A stretch of 64,000 nucleotides of DNA from Mesobacillus selenatarsenatis SF-1. Its GTDB lineage: Bacteria > Bacillota > Bacilli > Bacillales > Cytobacillaceae. The stretch lies in the NCBI RefSeq assembly GCF_000813125.1, contig NZ_BASE01000072.1:1-64000 (forward strand), written 5' to 3'. Both the position numbers and the translations under genes were made by a program. Each line of letters starts with the position of its first letter. Position 1 is the first letter of the stretch. The notes under the pieces were generated by a model that was not told the origin of the DNA, did not search any database, and saw only the letters and a list, made by a program, of their open reading frames with translations. Below, in pieces: positions 52,468-61,740 of this stretch.

Positions 52468-53514
52468 ATGAGCAAGATTATTAACGATACATTTTTAAAA
52501 GCAGCCAGAGGAGAAGCAACAGATTACGTTCCTGTTTGGTATATGAGACAAGCTGGAAGGTCCCAGCCTGAATATAGAGAGATCAAGGAAAAATATTCTT
52601 TATTCGAAATTACGCACCAGCCTGAACTTTGTGCTTATGTGACAAGGCTGCCTGTTGAACAATATGGAGTAGATGCTGCGATCCTTTACAAGGACATCAT
52701 GACACCGCTGCCAGCTATGGGAGTGGATGTGGAAATTAAGTCAGGCATCGGACCTGTCATTTCCAATCCAGTAAAAACATTTGCTGATGTTGAAAAGTTG
52801 GGTACGATTAACCCTGAATCTGATATCCCTTACATACTTGACACGATCAAACTTCTTACAGAAGAACAGTTGTCTGTGCCATTGATTGGCTTCTCAGGAG
52901 CACCGTTCACGCTGGCAAGCTATATGATCGAAGGCGGCCCTTCAAAGAATTACAACAAGACTAAAGCATTCATGTATGCCCAGCCAGAAGCATGGTTCGC
53001 GCTGATGGACAAGCTTGGTGATATGGTGATTACATATGTGAAATCCCAAATCAAAGCCGGAGTTAAAGCAATCCAGATTTTTGATTCATGGGTAGGTGCG
53101 CTGAATGTTCAGGATTACCGAACTTTCATCAAGCCAGTCATGAACAGGATTTTTTCTGAACTGAAGAAAGAAAATGTTCCATTGATCATGTTTGGTGTTG
53201 GAGCAAGCCACCTTGCCATGGAATGGAACGAACTTCCGCTAGATGTTGTTGGATTAGATTGGCGTCTACAAATCAGTGAGGCTCGCGAGCTTGGAATCCA
53301 GAAAACCGTCATGGGAAATCTCGATCCTGCAATCCTGCTTGCACCTTGGGAAGTAATCGAAGAAAAGGCCAAGGCTATCCTTGACCAGGGCATGGCAAAA
53401 CCAGGCTACATCTTCAACCTTGGGCATGGTGTATTCCCATCAGTGAACCCGGAAACATTGAAAAAGCTGACTGCTTTTATCCATGAGTATTCTGCCTCTA
53501 AACTAGGCAAATAG
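52468..53514 (+). CDS. hemE: Uroporphyrinogen decarboxylase
   Basis: Converts uroporphyrinogen III to coproporphyrinogen III. At 348 residues it has the usual length and the signatures [17 protein letters not shown] near the N-terminus, [17 protein letters not shown], and FNLGHGVFP near the end. ATG 52468 follows AAAGGTGG at a slightly long spacing; upstream in-frame codons have no support. It is the first gene of the hemE-hemH-hemY series, 90 bases before hemH. Confidence 0.95.
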   Translation: MSKIINDTFLKAARGEATDYVPVWYMRQAGRSQPEYREIKEKYSLFEITHQPELCAYVTRLPVEQYGVDAAILYKDIMTPLPAMGVDVEIKSGIGPVISNPVKTFADVEKLGTINPESDIPYILDTIKLLTEEQLSVPLIGFSGAPFTLASYMIEGGPSKNYNKTKAFMYAQPEAWFALMDKLGDMVITYVKSQIKAGVKAIQIFDSWVGALNVQDYRTFIKPVMNRIFSELKKENVPLIMFGVGASHLAMEWNELPLDVVGLDWRLQISEARELGIQKTVMGNLDPAILLAPWEVIEEKAKAILDQGMAKPGYIFNLGHGVFPSVNPETLKKLTAFIHEYSASKLGK

Positions 53515-53604
53515 TCTCTATACTGCTTCAGAGCATTACATTTGGTAAAATGGTCTGGTTTTTGGCAGAATAGAAGCTTAGAGACACGAAAAAGAGGTGC
53601 AATC

Positions 53605-54543
53605 ATGACGAAGAAAAAGATGGGTTTGCTTGTAATGGCATATGGCACACCCTACAAAGAAGAAGATATTGAACGATATTATACACATATTCGCCGCGGA
53701 CGCACGCCGTCACCGGAAATGCTTGAGGACTTAAAACAGCGTTACGAAGCAATTGGCGGTATTTCTCCACTTGCGAAAATCACCGCTCTGCAAGGTGAGA
53801 AGCTTGAACAGTATTTGAACAGCATCCAGGATGACATCGAATTCAAGATGTATCTCGGTCTTAAGCATATCGAGCCGTTCATCGAGGATGCAGTCAAGCA
53901 AATGCATGATGATGGCATTGAAGAAGCGGTCAGCATCGTGCTCGCACCGCACTTCTCGACCTTCAGTGTGAAATCCTATAATGGACGCGCCAAGGAAGAA
54001 GCGGCAAAATTGGGCGGACCAGAAATTGTATCGGTAGAACAGTGGTATGATGAGCCGAAATTTATTAAGTACTGGTCAGACAGAGTAAGTAAAACATTTG
54101 CTGAAATGCCTGCTGATGAGCGCGAGAACGCAGTATTGATCGTTTCGGCCCACAGCCTTCCGGAGAAGATTCTCCAAATGGGGGATCCGTATCCTGAACA
54201 ATTAAAAGAAACAGCTGATATGATCGCAAACCAGGCAAATGTGAAAAATTACGAGGTTGGCTGGCAAAGTGCAGGAAACACACCTGAGCCATGGCTAGGG
54301 CCAGATGTCCAGGACTTGACGAGAGACCTGTTCGAGGCAAATGGATATAAAGCCTTTGTTTATGTGCCGGCTGGATTTGTTTCCGACCACCTGGAAGTAC
54401 TATATGACAATGATTATGAATGCAAGATCGTAACGGATGAGATCGGGGCCAGCTATTACAGGCCGGCAATGCCAAATACAGAGCCTGAATTTATTGATGC
54501 ATTGGCAGATGTGATTTTAAAGAAGCTGTCAATTTCAAATTAG
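53605..54543 (+). CDS. hemH: Ferrochelatase (coproporphyrin ferrochelatase type)
   Basis: Inserts Fe2+ into coproporphyrin III in the Gram-positive haem route. At 312 residues it has the usual Bacillus length. His183 ([10 protein letters not shown]) and Glu264 (DHLEVLYD), the catalytic pair of B. subtilis HemH, are both in place at the same numbers. ATG 53605 follows AAAGAGGTG. The next gene is hemY after 174 bases containing a weak hairpin. Confidence 0.95.
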   Translation: MTKKKMGLLVMAYGTPYKEEDIERYYTHIRRGRTPSPEMLEDLKQRYEAIGGISPLAKITALQGEKLEQYLNSIQDDIEFKMYLGLKHIEPFIEDAVKQMHDDGIEEAVSIVLAPHFSTFSVKSYNGRAKEEAAKLGGPEIVSVEQWYDEPKFIKYWSDRVSKTFAEMPADERENAVLIVSAHSLPEKILQMGDPYPEQLKETADMIANQANVKNYEVGWQSAGNTPEPWLGPDVQDLTRDLFEANGYKAFVYVPAGFVSDHLEVLYDNDYECKIVTDEIGASYYRPAMPNTEPEFIDALADVILKKLSISN

Positions 54544-54717
54544 GCTGTTTTCGCAATAATTGCGGCTTTTCGTACATGTTCTGTATACCGCATCAAGAAT
54601 GGTATCATTGCTATTTTCGAGGAGACTTCAAAATTAAGATAGCATTCATACAGGCTGAGACAGCAAAAAGTTTACGAAAAGAGCCTCGCTAAAACTATTT
54701 AAAGAAGGCGATTTACC

Positions 54718-56145
54718 GTGACAGAAAAGAAGAAAGTTGTAATCGTAGGGGGAGGCATAACTGGTTTGGCGGCTGCATACTATTTGCAAAAGCATGCCAG
54801 GGAGAGCCAGCTTCTGCTTGATGTGAAATTGGTCGAAGCCTCTCATCGTGTTGGCGGGAAGATGCAAACTTATGTTAAAGATGGTTTTGTCATTGAAAGA
54901 GGACCGGATTCTTTCCTGGAGAGGAAAGAAAGTGCAGGACGACTCGCCAGGGAAGTAGGCTTGGGAGATAAATTAGTCAATAACAGTACGGGGAAATCGT
55001 ATGTGTTAGTGAAAGACAAGCTCCACCCTATGCCTGGCGGATCAGTGATGGGGATTCCTACACAAATCGCCCCTTTTGTTACAACTGGCCTGTTTTCTTG
55101 GCCAGGCAAGTTCCGGGCTGCAGGAGACTTCTTTATGCCGCCTTCCAAGGTGAAAGGTGATCAGTCACTAGGTGAATTTTTCCGCCGCAGGCTTGGCGAT
55201 GAAGTCGTTGAAAATCTGATTGAGCCTCTGCTCTCCGGAATCTATGCCGGGGATATTGATAACATGAGTCTATTATCAACCTTTCCGCAATTCTATCAGG
55301 TGGAGCAGAAATACGGGAGCCTGATTCTTGGTACAAAGAAAACGACTCCCTCGGCGAAAAAGAAGCCTGCTGAAACCGGGCATGCTAAGAAAAAGGGAAT
55401 GTTCCTGACGGTAACTTCAGGTTTGCAATCTTTTGTAGATGCAATTGAGTCGAAACTTGAACCAGGTTCTGTGATAAAAGGAATCCGAGTCGATAAAGTA
55501 AGCAAGCAGGAAAATGGCTACCGGATGAGACTGAGCAGCGGGGAAACACTGGATGCAGATAGTATTCTTGTTTCTGCTCCACATGAAGCTGCTCTCCATA
55601 TGTTTTCAGAGCATGAACATATTTTTGATCCATTTCGGAATATGCCTTCTACATCTGTGGCGACAGTTGCGATGGCATTTCCGGAAAGTGTCATAAAAGA
55701 AGATATTGACGGTACTGGATTTGTTGTATCACGGAATAGTGATTATACAATCACTGCCTGCACCTGGACACATAAAAAATGGCCACATACTACCCCAGAG
55801 GGAAAAGTATTGCTCCGTCTTTATGTTGGCAGGCCAGGTGATGAAGCAATTGTTGAGCTTTCGGACGATGAAATCATCAAGATTGCTCTTGAAGATTTGA
55901 ATAAAACGATGGATATCCAGGCGCAGCCTGAATTTGCAGTAGTTTCCCGCTGGAAAGAGGCAATGCCGCAGTATACAGTGGGGCACAAGGAAAGGGTAGC
56001 GAACCTGAAGAACAATCTCGCAAATGAGCTTCCGGGCGTATTTGTAGGCGGCAGTTCCTATGAAGGGGTCGGCCTGCCAGACTGCATCGATCAGGGAGAA
56101 GCCGCTGTGAAGAAAATCCTCGCCTTTCTAAACTTTGATCAGTAA
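54718..56145 (+). CDS. hemY: Coproporphyrinogen III oxidase HemY/CgoX
   Basis: A 475-residue FAD enzyme that oxidises coproporphyrinogen III to coproporphyrin III, the substrate of HemH. The FAD-binding GGGITGLAAAYYL is at the N-terminus, followed by VGGKMQTY and ERGPDSFLERKE; the C-terminal FVGGSSYEGVGLPDCIDQG closes the fold. The start is GTG 54718 with AGAAGG upstream. The protein is now often named CgoX. The terminator after it ends the operon. Confidence 0.94.
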   Translation: MTEKKKVVIVGGGITGLAAAYYLQKHARESQLLLDVKLVEASHRVGGKMQTYVKDGFVIERGPDSFLERKESAGRLAREVGLGDKLVNNSTGKSYVLVKDKLHPMPGGSVMGIPTQIAPFVTTGLFSWPGKFRAAGDFFMPPSKVKGDQSLGEFFRRRLGDEVVENLIEPLLSGIYAGDIDNMSLLSTFPQFYQVEQKYGSLILGTKKTTPSAKKKPAETGHAKKKGMFLTVTSGLQSFVDAIESKLEPGSVIKGIRVDKVSKQENGYRMRLSSGETLDADSILVSAPHEAALHMFSEHEHIFDPFRNMPSTSVATVAMAFPESVIKEDIDGTGFVVSRNSDYTITACTWTHKKWPHTTPEGKVLLRLYVGRPGDEAIVELSDDEIIKIALEDLNKTMDIQAQPEFAVVSRWKEAMPQYTVGHKERVANLKNNLANELPGVFVGGSSYEGVGLPDCIDQGEAAVKKILAFLNFDQ

Positions 56146-56147
56146 TC

Positions 56148-56177
56148 AATAAAAAACCCTTTAAAGGGTTTTTTATT
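56148..56177 (+). terminator. Terminator after hemY
   Basis: AAAAACCCTTT and AAAGGGTTTTT form a compact perfect stem with a T-run. Confidence 0.88.
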
Positions 56178-56240
56178 TTATCCCAATGTTTTCAAGCTTG
56201 CCATATTGTTAAAGGTGTGATAAATTAAATTTCGACTGAA

Positions 56241-56263
56241 TGACCACTTTTCCCATTTGGTCA
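56241..56263. promoter_or_regulatory. YhgD operator 1 (upstream of yhgD)
   Basis: TGACCA (56241-56246) and TGGTCA (56258-56263) form an inverted repeat with an 11-base gap, 19 bases before the yhgD start codon. The same arms and gap recur before yhgE. Confidence 0.65.
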
Positions 56264-56282
56264 AATAATAAGAGGTGATAGC

Positions 56283-56855
56283 ATGGCAGTTGACCGAAGG
56301 CAGCAGATCATTGATGCGGCAACAAACTCATTTTCTCTATTCGGCTATAAGGCAACTACAATTGATCAAGTAGCAAAGCTTGCTAATGTAGGTAAAGGTA
56401 CTATCTATACTTTTTTTAAGAATAAAGAAGAACTCTTTGACGAGATTATTAATGACCTAATAAAAGAAATGAAAGAGGTTGCCAATGACGCTGTAAATCC
56501 TTCCGATTCTTTTTATGAAAATGTCCACCGGGCATTGTATAAATTGCTGGAATTTCGTAAAAAGCATCAGCTCACAATTAAGCTTTCCCAGGAAGCCAGG
56601 GATATTGGAACACCCGCTGTTCTAGAGGTTATGGAAAAACTGGAGCTGGCGATTTTAAACTTCATAAAAGATAAGGTCATTCTTGCTATTCAAAAGGGCG
56701 AAATAAAGGATTGTGACCCCGAAATTACATCCTTCATCATGATGAAGCTTTATATCGCACTGATATTTGACTGGGAAAAGAAGAATGAGCCGCTTAATAA
56801 GGCTGAAATCTCAGAACTATTTGAGTTCTATCTTTTTAGAGGATTGTCTACTTAA
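56283..56855 (+). CDS. yhgD: TetR-family regulator YhgD
   Basis: A 190-residue repressor. The N-terminal helix-turn-helix is DRRQQIIDAATNSFSLFGYKATTIDQVAKLANVGKGTIYTFFKNKEEL, the standard TetR pattern; the rest is a ligand-binding domain without a known ligand. AGAGGTGA precedes the ATG. Two TGACCA-N11-TGGTCA sites, before this gene and before yhgE, suggest that YhgD represses both. It lies 73 bases upstream of yhgE. Confidence 0.92.
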   Translation: MAVDRRQQIIDAATNSFSLFGYKATTIDQVAKLANVGKGTIYTFFKNKEELFDEIINDLIKEMKEVANDAVNPSDSFYENVHRALYKLLEFRKKHQLTIKLSQEARDIGTPAVLEVMEKLELAILNFIKDKVILAIQKGEIKDCDPEITSFIMMKLYIALIFDWEKKNEPLNKAEISELFEFYLFRGLST

Positions 56856-56881
56856 GATAATCCTTAATTTCATCAATCAAA

Positions 56882-56904
56882 TGACCAATCGGATAAAATG
56901 GTCA
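56882..56904. promoter_or_regulatory. YhgD operator 2 (upstream of yhgE)
   Basis: TGACCA (56882-56887) and TGGTCA (56899-56904), again with 11 bases between, 24 bases before the yhgE start codon. Confidence 0.65.
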
Positions 56905-56928
56905 TTCGTTCTAACGAGGAGGACAACA

Positions 56929-59130
56929 ATGAAAAACAAACTATTTATTCAAGAATTGCTTGCTGTTTTCCGTAATAAGAAGCTGTTGATTCCGATAATT
57001 GCAGTTCTGTTCATCCCGGTTTTATACAGCGGCATGTTCTTATGGGCATTCTGGGATCCATATGAACATCTTTCCGACCTTCCCGTTGCTGTTGCAAATG
57101 AAGACTCAGGAACAACGGTGGATGGTGAAAAGTTGCAATTAGGCGATGATCTAGTTGAAAAATTAAAAAAAAGTAAAGACTTCGATTTTCAATTTGTATC
57201 TGAAAATGAAGGGAAAAAAGGTCTGGAGCAGCAAGAGTATTATATGATGATTAAAATTCCGGAAGATTTCTCTGAAAATGCTACAACCTTACTAGAGGAA
57301 CATCCCGAGAAGCTTGAGCTTGTGTATATGCCAAATGAGAGCTTTAACTTTTTGTCCGCTCAAATCGGTGAAACGGCTGCTGAGAGAATTAAGGCATCAG
57401 TGTCCGAGAAACTCTCTGAAACTTATGCTGAGACTATGTTTAATAAAATCGGCGACCTTGCCGGTGGTCTTGGTAAAGCAAGTGAGGGAGCCGCTGAACT
57501 TAACAATGGTGCGGGTAAGCTAAAAGATGGAAGCCAGGAGCTTTATAAAAATTTATCCGTGTTGGCGGGCAAGTCAATCGAGTTCAATCAAGGGATGAAT
57601 TCGGCAAATTCCGGAGTGAAAGAGTTGGCAAATGGTGCAAATACTCTTGCCAGCGGGCTTGGGCAGTTGGATGATGGACATACCAAGCTAGAGGCTGCTT
57701 CAGGTGACCTCCTTGTTGGCCAGAAGGACTTGTTGGCTGGAGCTTCAAAAGTGAAAGCAGGCTTAGAAGAAGCAAACAGCAAAATTCCTGCAATCGTACA
57801 GGGAACTACAAAAATTGAACAGGGATCTGAACAGCTCGCCCAGAATCTATCAAACTGGAAAACTGGTGCGGATCAAACTGCTGGTGGAGCAACTAAACTT
57901 CATGCTGGGATTCGGGAGCTTCAAAAGCAAATGGAAGCAATGGCTCCGCTATTGGCTGCATATCCTGATAAACAGCAAGAACTCGCCCATGCCCTTGAGG
58001 AGCTAGAAGCAGGCAGTGCTACACTTGAACAGGGAACAGTGGCTCTTTCAGAATCGGCAGGTGCTTTAGCCGGTGGGGCAAAGACATTAACTGGCAAACT
58101 GGGCGAATTGAACGCAGGACAGAGCCAATTGCAGCAAGGAATCGCGGAGCTTGCTGCAGGAAGCGCTCAACTTGAATCTGGGGCTGGCAAGTTATCAGCT
58201 GGACAGGAACAATTCAACTCAAGTATGGCACTTTTCGGAACCAAATTAGGAGATGCGAAAGCTGGTTCAGTTGAGCTGTCCAAAGGAAGTTCCAAGCTTG
58301 TTGGAGGAATGGACCAACTTGCATCTGGATCATCAGCTATGTCTGATGGAACGGATCAACTAGCCTCAGGTGCTGAAAAGTTATCAGAAGGAAATAAAAA
58401 GGTCGCAGACGGAACATCTGAACTTGCTGAAAAGTTAAAAGGCGGTGCGAAAGAAGCTCAGGTAAATCCTGACGACCAGACCTATAAGATGTTTGCAGCA
58501 CCAGTAAAACTGGAGAATGAAAAAATAAATAAGGTTCCAAACTATGGAACAGGTTTTGCGCCTTATTTCTTATCATTAGGATTGTTCGTAGGGGCATTGC
58601 TGCTGTCCATCGTATTTCCTTTAAGGGAACCGGCAGCGGTACCGAGAAACGGTCTTAACTGGTTCCTTAGCAAATTTGGTATTTTAGCGGGAATTGGAAT
58701 AATACAAGCACTCGTTGCTGATGCGATTGTGCTCGGTGGATTAGGTTTGCATGTAGAAAGCATTCCGCTGTTCATGATTTTTTCCATTGTTACAAGTCTA
58801 ACTTTTATTGCTTTGATTCAGTTTCTTGTAACACTGTTAGGAGACCCTGGACGATTTGTTGCCATCATCATCTTGATATTGCAACTTACGACAAGCGCAG
58901 GGACATTTCCGTTAGAATTAATTCCAGGTTTCTTGCAGAAATTCAATTTGTATTTGCCAATGACGTATTCAGTACATGGATTCAAGGCCGTTATTTCCAG
59001 CGGTGATTTTGACTTCATGTGGCAAAACACAGGAATATTAGCTGCATATATTGGTTTGCTTTCAATTGGAACCGCAGTTTATTTCCATTGGGTGTTTAAG
59101 AGAAGATTTGCTGTTTTAGTGCAGGAATAA
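56929..59130 (+). CDS. yhgE: YhgE/Pip-family membrane protein
   Basis: A 733-residue protein of the YhgE/Pip family (phage-infection-protein type, related to EsaA). One N-terminal helix (LLIPIIAVLFIPVLYSGMFL) is followed by a large outer domain. From residue about 185 to 510 this is built of degenerate LxxGxxxLxxG units (for example LASGAEKLSEGNKKVADG) predicted as long helices. Five or six C-terminal helices follow. The substrate is unknown. ATG 56929 follows GAGGAGG; an upstream open frame overlapping yhgD is not used. Confidence 0.9.
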   Translation: MKNKLFIQELLAVFRNKKLLIPIIAVLFIPVLYSGMFLWAFWDPYEHLSDLPVAVANEDSGTTVDGEKLQLGDDLVEKLKKSKDFDFQFVSENEGKKGLEQQEYYMMIKIPEDFSENATTLLEEHPEKLELVYMPNESFNFLSAQIGETAAERIKASVSEKLSETYAETMFNKIGDLAGGLGKASEGAAELNNGAGKLKDGSQELYKNLSVLAGKSIEFNQGMNSANSGVKELANGANTLASGLGQLDDGHTKLEAASGDLLVGQKDLLAGASKVKAGLEEANSKIPAIVQGTTKIEQGSEQLAQNLSNWKTGADQTAGGATKLHAGIRELQKQMEAMAPLLAAYPDKQQELAHALEELEAGSATLEQGTVALSESAGALAGGAKTLTGKLGELNAGQSQLQQGIAELAAGSAQLESGAGKLSAGQEQFNSSMALFGTKLGDAKAGSVELSKGSSKLVGGMDQLASGSSAMSDGTDQLASGAEKLSEGNKKVADGTSELAEKLKGGAKEAQVNPDDQTYKMFAAPVKLENEKINKVPNYGTGFAPYFLSLGLFVGALLLSIVFPLREPAAVPRNGLNWFLSKFGILAGIGIIQALVADAIVLGGLGLHVESIPLFMIFSIVTSLTFIALIQFLVTLLGDPGRFVAIIILILQLTTSAGTFPLELIPGFLQKFNLYLPMTYSVHGFKAVISSGDFDFMWQNTGILAAYIGLLSIGTAVYFHWVFKRRFAVLVQE

Positions 59131-59134
59131 TGAA

Positions 59135-59172
59135 AAAAAGAGCCAGCCGTTCAATGAACGAGCTGGCTTTTC
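59135..59172 (+). terminator. Terminator after yhgE
   Basis: AAAAGAGCCAGC pairs with GCTGGCTTTT, extended by CGTTCA/TGAACG, followed by TTTTC-type residues. Confidence 0.88.
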
Positions 59173-59210
59173 ATTAGTATCAGAAAGTATAAATTTTTCA
59201 CTTCGAGAAA

Positions 59211-59450
59211 TGTCCAACTCCAGCGCCTAGCCCCTCGAGTCGCTTGTCTAGTGTCGCCTCCTAGAAACTCCGAAACTTCAACTCTGCCGGCAGAAGCAAA
59301 AAGCGCTTCTTTGTCAGAGTCTCCAGTTTCTGCGTTTCTGGTCAGTCGGCTATACTTTTCGGTTTCGGTCCGCCCAGTGAAGTCAAAGAACGACTCCATC
59401 GGTCGGCCCTCCAGCGCTTGTCGGGGCTGACCAAGGCGCTTACGTTTTTC
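59211..59450 (+). repeat. Composite palindromic elements (copy 8)
   Basis: The same composite seen at 26875-27293, but shorter. The left arm of the palindromic family is followed by the CTCCTAGAAACTCCGAAAC unit (with its AAGCGCTT centre), then the right part of the family ending GGCGCTTACG. The two composites share the same joints, so the nested form probably spreads as one unit. The gap from yhgE to yhfH contains nothing else. Confidence 0.87.
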
Positions 59451-59524
59451 TTTGTGCAGTTTGGAACTGCGGGAAAGGGATTGTATTACACCCGGATTAC
59501 CGGGGAAGGAAAACGATTCAGTTT

Positions 59525-59659
59525 TTATAGTTTGCCAGGGTCCATGCATCCATCGCACTTATTTCCATAGCACTCATGTTGTTCATTAATTGTCTCTCCA
59601 CACTCTGAGCATTGCTTTGCTGGTAAATTGCGAAAGAATTCTACGACATTTTCAATCAT
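59525..59659 (-). CDS. yhfH: YhfH-like small zinc-finger protein
   Basis: A 44-residue protein with two Cys pairs (KQCSECGE and HECYGNKCDGCMD) after the helix VVEFFRNLPAK. This matches the YhfH family that I recognise from B. subtilis, where yhfH lies next to yhfI. It probably binds zinc; the function is unknown. GGAGGG precedes the ATG at 59659 by six to seven bases. The family is easily missed because of its size. Confidence 0.85.
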   Translation of the reverse strand: MIENVVEFFRNLPAKQCSECGETINEQHECYGNKCDGCMDPGKL

Positions 59660-59831
59660 GCTGTTCCCTCCAATTGAGTTTGTGTTTTGATACAGTTTTA
59701 TTATTTATTTTATTGTATTATAACAGAATGACCGACGTCAATCATAATTTTCTGAAAAAGCCGTTAAAGTGAAAAAATGGGCAAAATGAAGTATAGTGAA
59801 AGAAAAACGTGTGATTTTAGGAGGGCAATCA

Positions 59832-60566
59832 TTGAAGCTGACAATAATAGGATTCTGGGGCGGCTACCCAAAGGTGAATGAGGCCAGCACTGGATATTTG
59901 CTTGAACATGAAGGGTTTAAGTTAATGATAGATTTTGGCAGCGGCGTACTGGCGAAAATCCAAAATTTCGTGCAGCCAGAAGAGCTGGATGCTATGGTGC
60001 TGTCACATTACCATCCTGACCATGTCGCGGATATTGGTGTATTGCAGCATGCCAGGCTTATCCAGGGCTTTCTGGGAAAGAAGTCCCCTCAGCTCCCGAT
60101 TTACGGACATGCACAGGACAAGCAGGAATTTGCGAAGCTTACATATAAGAACATAACAAAAGGGATCGCTTATGATCCGGCAAAAAAGCTTACCGTAGGG
60201 CCTTTCACGATCTCATTCATTTCTGCAGTACATCCAGTTCCTTGCTATGCGATGAGGATCGAAGCAGGCGGAAAGTCTATGGTATATACAGCTGATACTT
60301 CCTTCAAGGAAGAGTTCATCCCATTTGCATCCGGAGCTGACTTGTTGCTCTCAGAATGCAACTTTTATGGTAACCAGGATGGCAAAGGGGCGGGGCATAT
60401 GAATAGCTTCGATAACGGAAAGCTGGCTGATGGCGCGGGTGTGAAACAGCTAGTCTTGACCCATCTGCCTCATTATGGTGACATTGACCAGCTTGTTTCC
60501 GAGGCATCCACCGTATTCAGTGGCCCAATTACCCTTGCGAGGGAAGGGCTCGAAATCACCTTATAA
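59832..60566 (+). CDS. yhfI: Metallo-beta-lactamase-fold hydrolase YhfI
   Basis: A 244-residue MBL-fold protein, the same length as B. subtilis YhfI. The metal-binding motif is LSHYHPDHVADIG, with later ligands in AVHPVPCYAMRI, YTADTSF and LTHLPHYG. The RNase Z-like fold and small size suggest a hydrolase, possibly of a phosphodiester. The start codon is TTG 59832 after AGGAGGGC. It is followed by lplJ after 14 bases, so the two are probably one operon. Confidence 0.88.
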   Translation: MKLTIIGFWGGYPKVNEASTGYLLEHEGFKLMIDFGSGVLAKIQNFVQPEELDAMVLSHYHPDHVADIGVLQHARLIQGFLGKKSPQLPIYGHAQDKQEFAKLTYKNITKGIAYDPAKKLTVGPFTISFISAVHPVPCYAMRIEAGGKSMVYTADTSFKEEFIPFASGADLLLSECNFYGNQDGKGAGHMNSFDNGKLADGAGVKQLVLTHLPHYGDIDQLVSEASTVFSGPITLAREGLEITL

Positions 60567-60580
60567 AAGGAGAATCACTT

Positions 60581-61570
60581 ATGTTATTTATCGACAACAA
60601 AGGAATCACAGACCCAAGAATCAATCTGGCAATCGAAGAATATGCCTTGAAGAATCTCGATATCGATGAAACCTACTTACTGTTTTATATAAACGAACCA
60701 TCCATCATTATTGGCAAAAACCAGAACACAATTGAAGAAATCAATACTGAATATGTCGAAAGCAATGGCATCCATGTCGTTCGCCGATTATCAGGAGGCG
60801 GAGCAGTATACCACGACCTTGGCAACTTGAATTTCAGCTTTATCACAAAGGACGACGGAGAAAGCTTCCACAATTTTCGGAAGTTTACCGAGCCAGTGGT
60901 GAATGCCTTAAGGAAACTGGGAGTCAATGCCGAATTGAGCGGAAGGAATGACCTGCTGGCTGAAGGAAGAAAGATATCCGGAAACGCTCAATTTTCCACA
61001 AGAGGGCGGATGTTCAGCCATGGTACCTTATTGTTTGATTCTGAAATCGAAAGTGTGGTTTCAGCGCTAAATGTTAAAAAAGACAAGATAGAATCTAAAG
61101 GAATTAAATCAATCCGCAGCCGGGTTGCTAATATTTCCGAGTTTCTCTCAGAAAAAGTGACAATTGAGCAATTCCGTTCGCTTCTGTTAAGAAACATATT
61201 TGAGGGACTGGATGATATTCCTGAGTATGTTTTAACAGAGCAGGACTGGGAAAAAATCCACGAGCTTTCAAAGGAAAGGTACCAGAATTGGGATTGGAAC
61301 TATGGAAAGTCGCCTAAGTTCAACCTGCAGCATTCGCATCGGTTCCCGGTGGGGCAAATCGATGTCCGTTTTGAAGTCAACAAGGGAATCATCGAAAACT
61401 GTAAAATTTACGGAGATTTCTTTGGGGTAGGCGATGTCACCGAAATAGAGGACAAGCTGACCGGCATCAAATATGAGAAGTCTCAGATAGCCGGTGCATT
61501 AGAAGCTGTGGATATCAAACATTATTTCGGAAATATTTCTAAAGAAGATTTCATTAACTTAATATATTAA
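60581..61570 (+). CDS. lplJ: Lipoate-protein ligase LplJ
   Basis: A 329-residue LplA-type ligase that attaches free lipoate to E2 subunits and GcvH. The lipoate-binding motif RRLSGGGAVYHDLGNLNFSF is present, along with the catalytic region SGNAQFSTRGRMFSHGTLL and IRSRVANISEF. The C-terminal accessory domain is present (VRFEVNKGIIENC), so the enzyme can form lipoyl-AMP itself. AAAAGGAG precedes the ATG. The operon with yhfI ends at the terminator after this gene. Confidence 0.94.
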   Translation: MLFIDNKGITDPRINLAIEEYALKNLDIDETYLLFYINEPSIIIGKNQNTIEEINTEYVESNGIHVVRRLSGGGAVYHDLGNLNFSFITKDDGESFHNFRKFTEPVVNALRKLGVNAELSGRNDLLAEGRKISGNAQFSTRGRMFSHGTLLFDSEIESVVSALNVKKDKIESKGIKSIRSRVANISEFLSEKVTIEQFRSLLLRNIFEGLDDIPEYVLTEQDWEKIHELSKERYQNWDWNYGKSPKFNLQHSHRFPVGQIDVRFEVNKGIIENCKIYGDFFGVGDVTEIEDKLTGIKYEKSQIAGALEAVDIKHYFGNISKEDFINLIY

Positions 61571-61579
61571 ACTGAGGAG

Positions 61580-61607
61580 CGCGGTGTTGATGACACCGCG
61601 TTTTTAA
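61580..61607 (+). terminator. Terminator after lplJ
   Basis: CGCGGTGT and ACACCGCG form a perfect stem around TGATG with TTTTTAA after it. Confidence 0.9.
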
Positions 61608-61740
61608 TTTACTAAAAGTAAAATTGTTAGAATTTCGACATATTTTCCTTGAATCCATAATTTTCTTTCAATATAATATATTTAGAAAACTTTTTACAAA
61701 GTTTGGTGACTCTTGTCACCGCAAAGGGGGAAGGGAGTTA

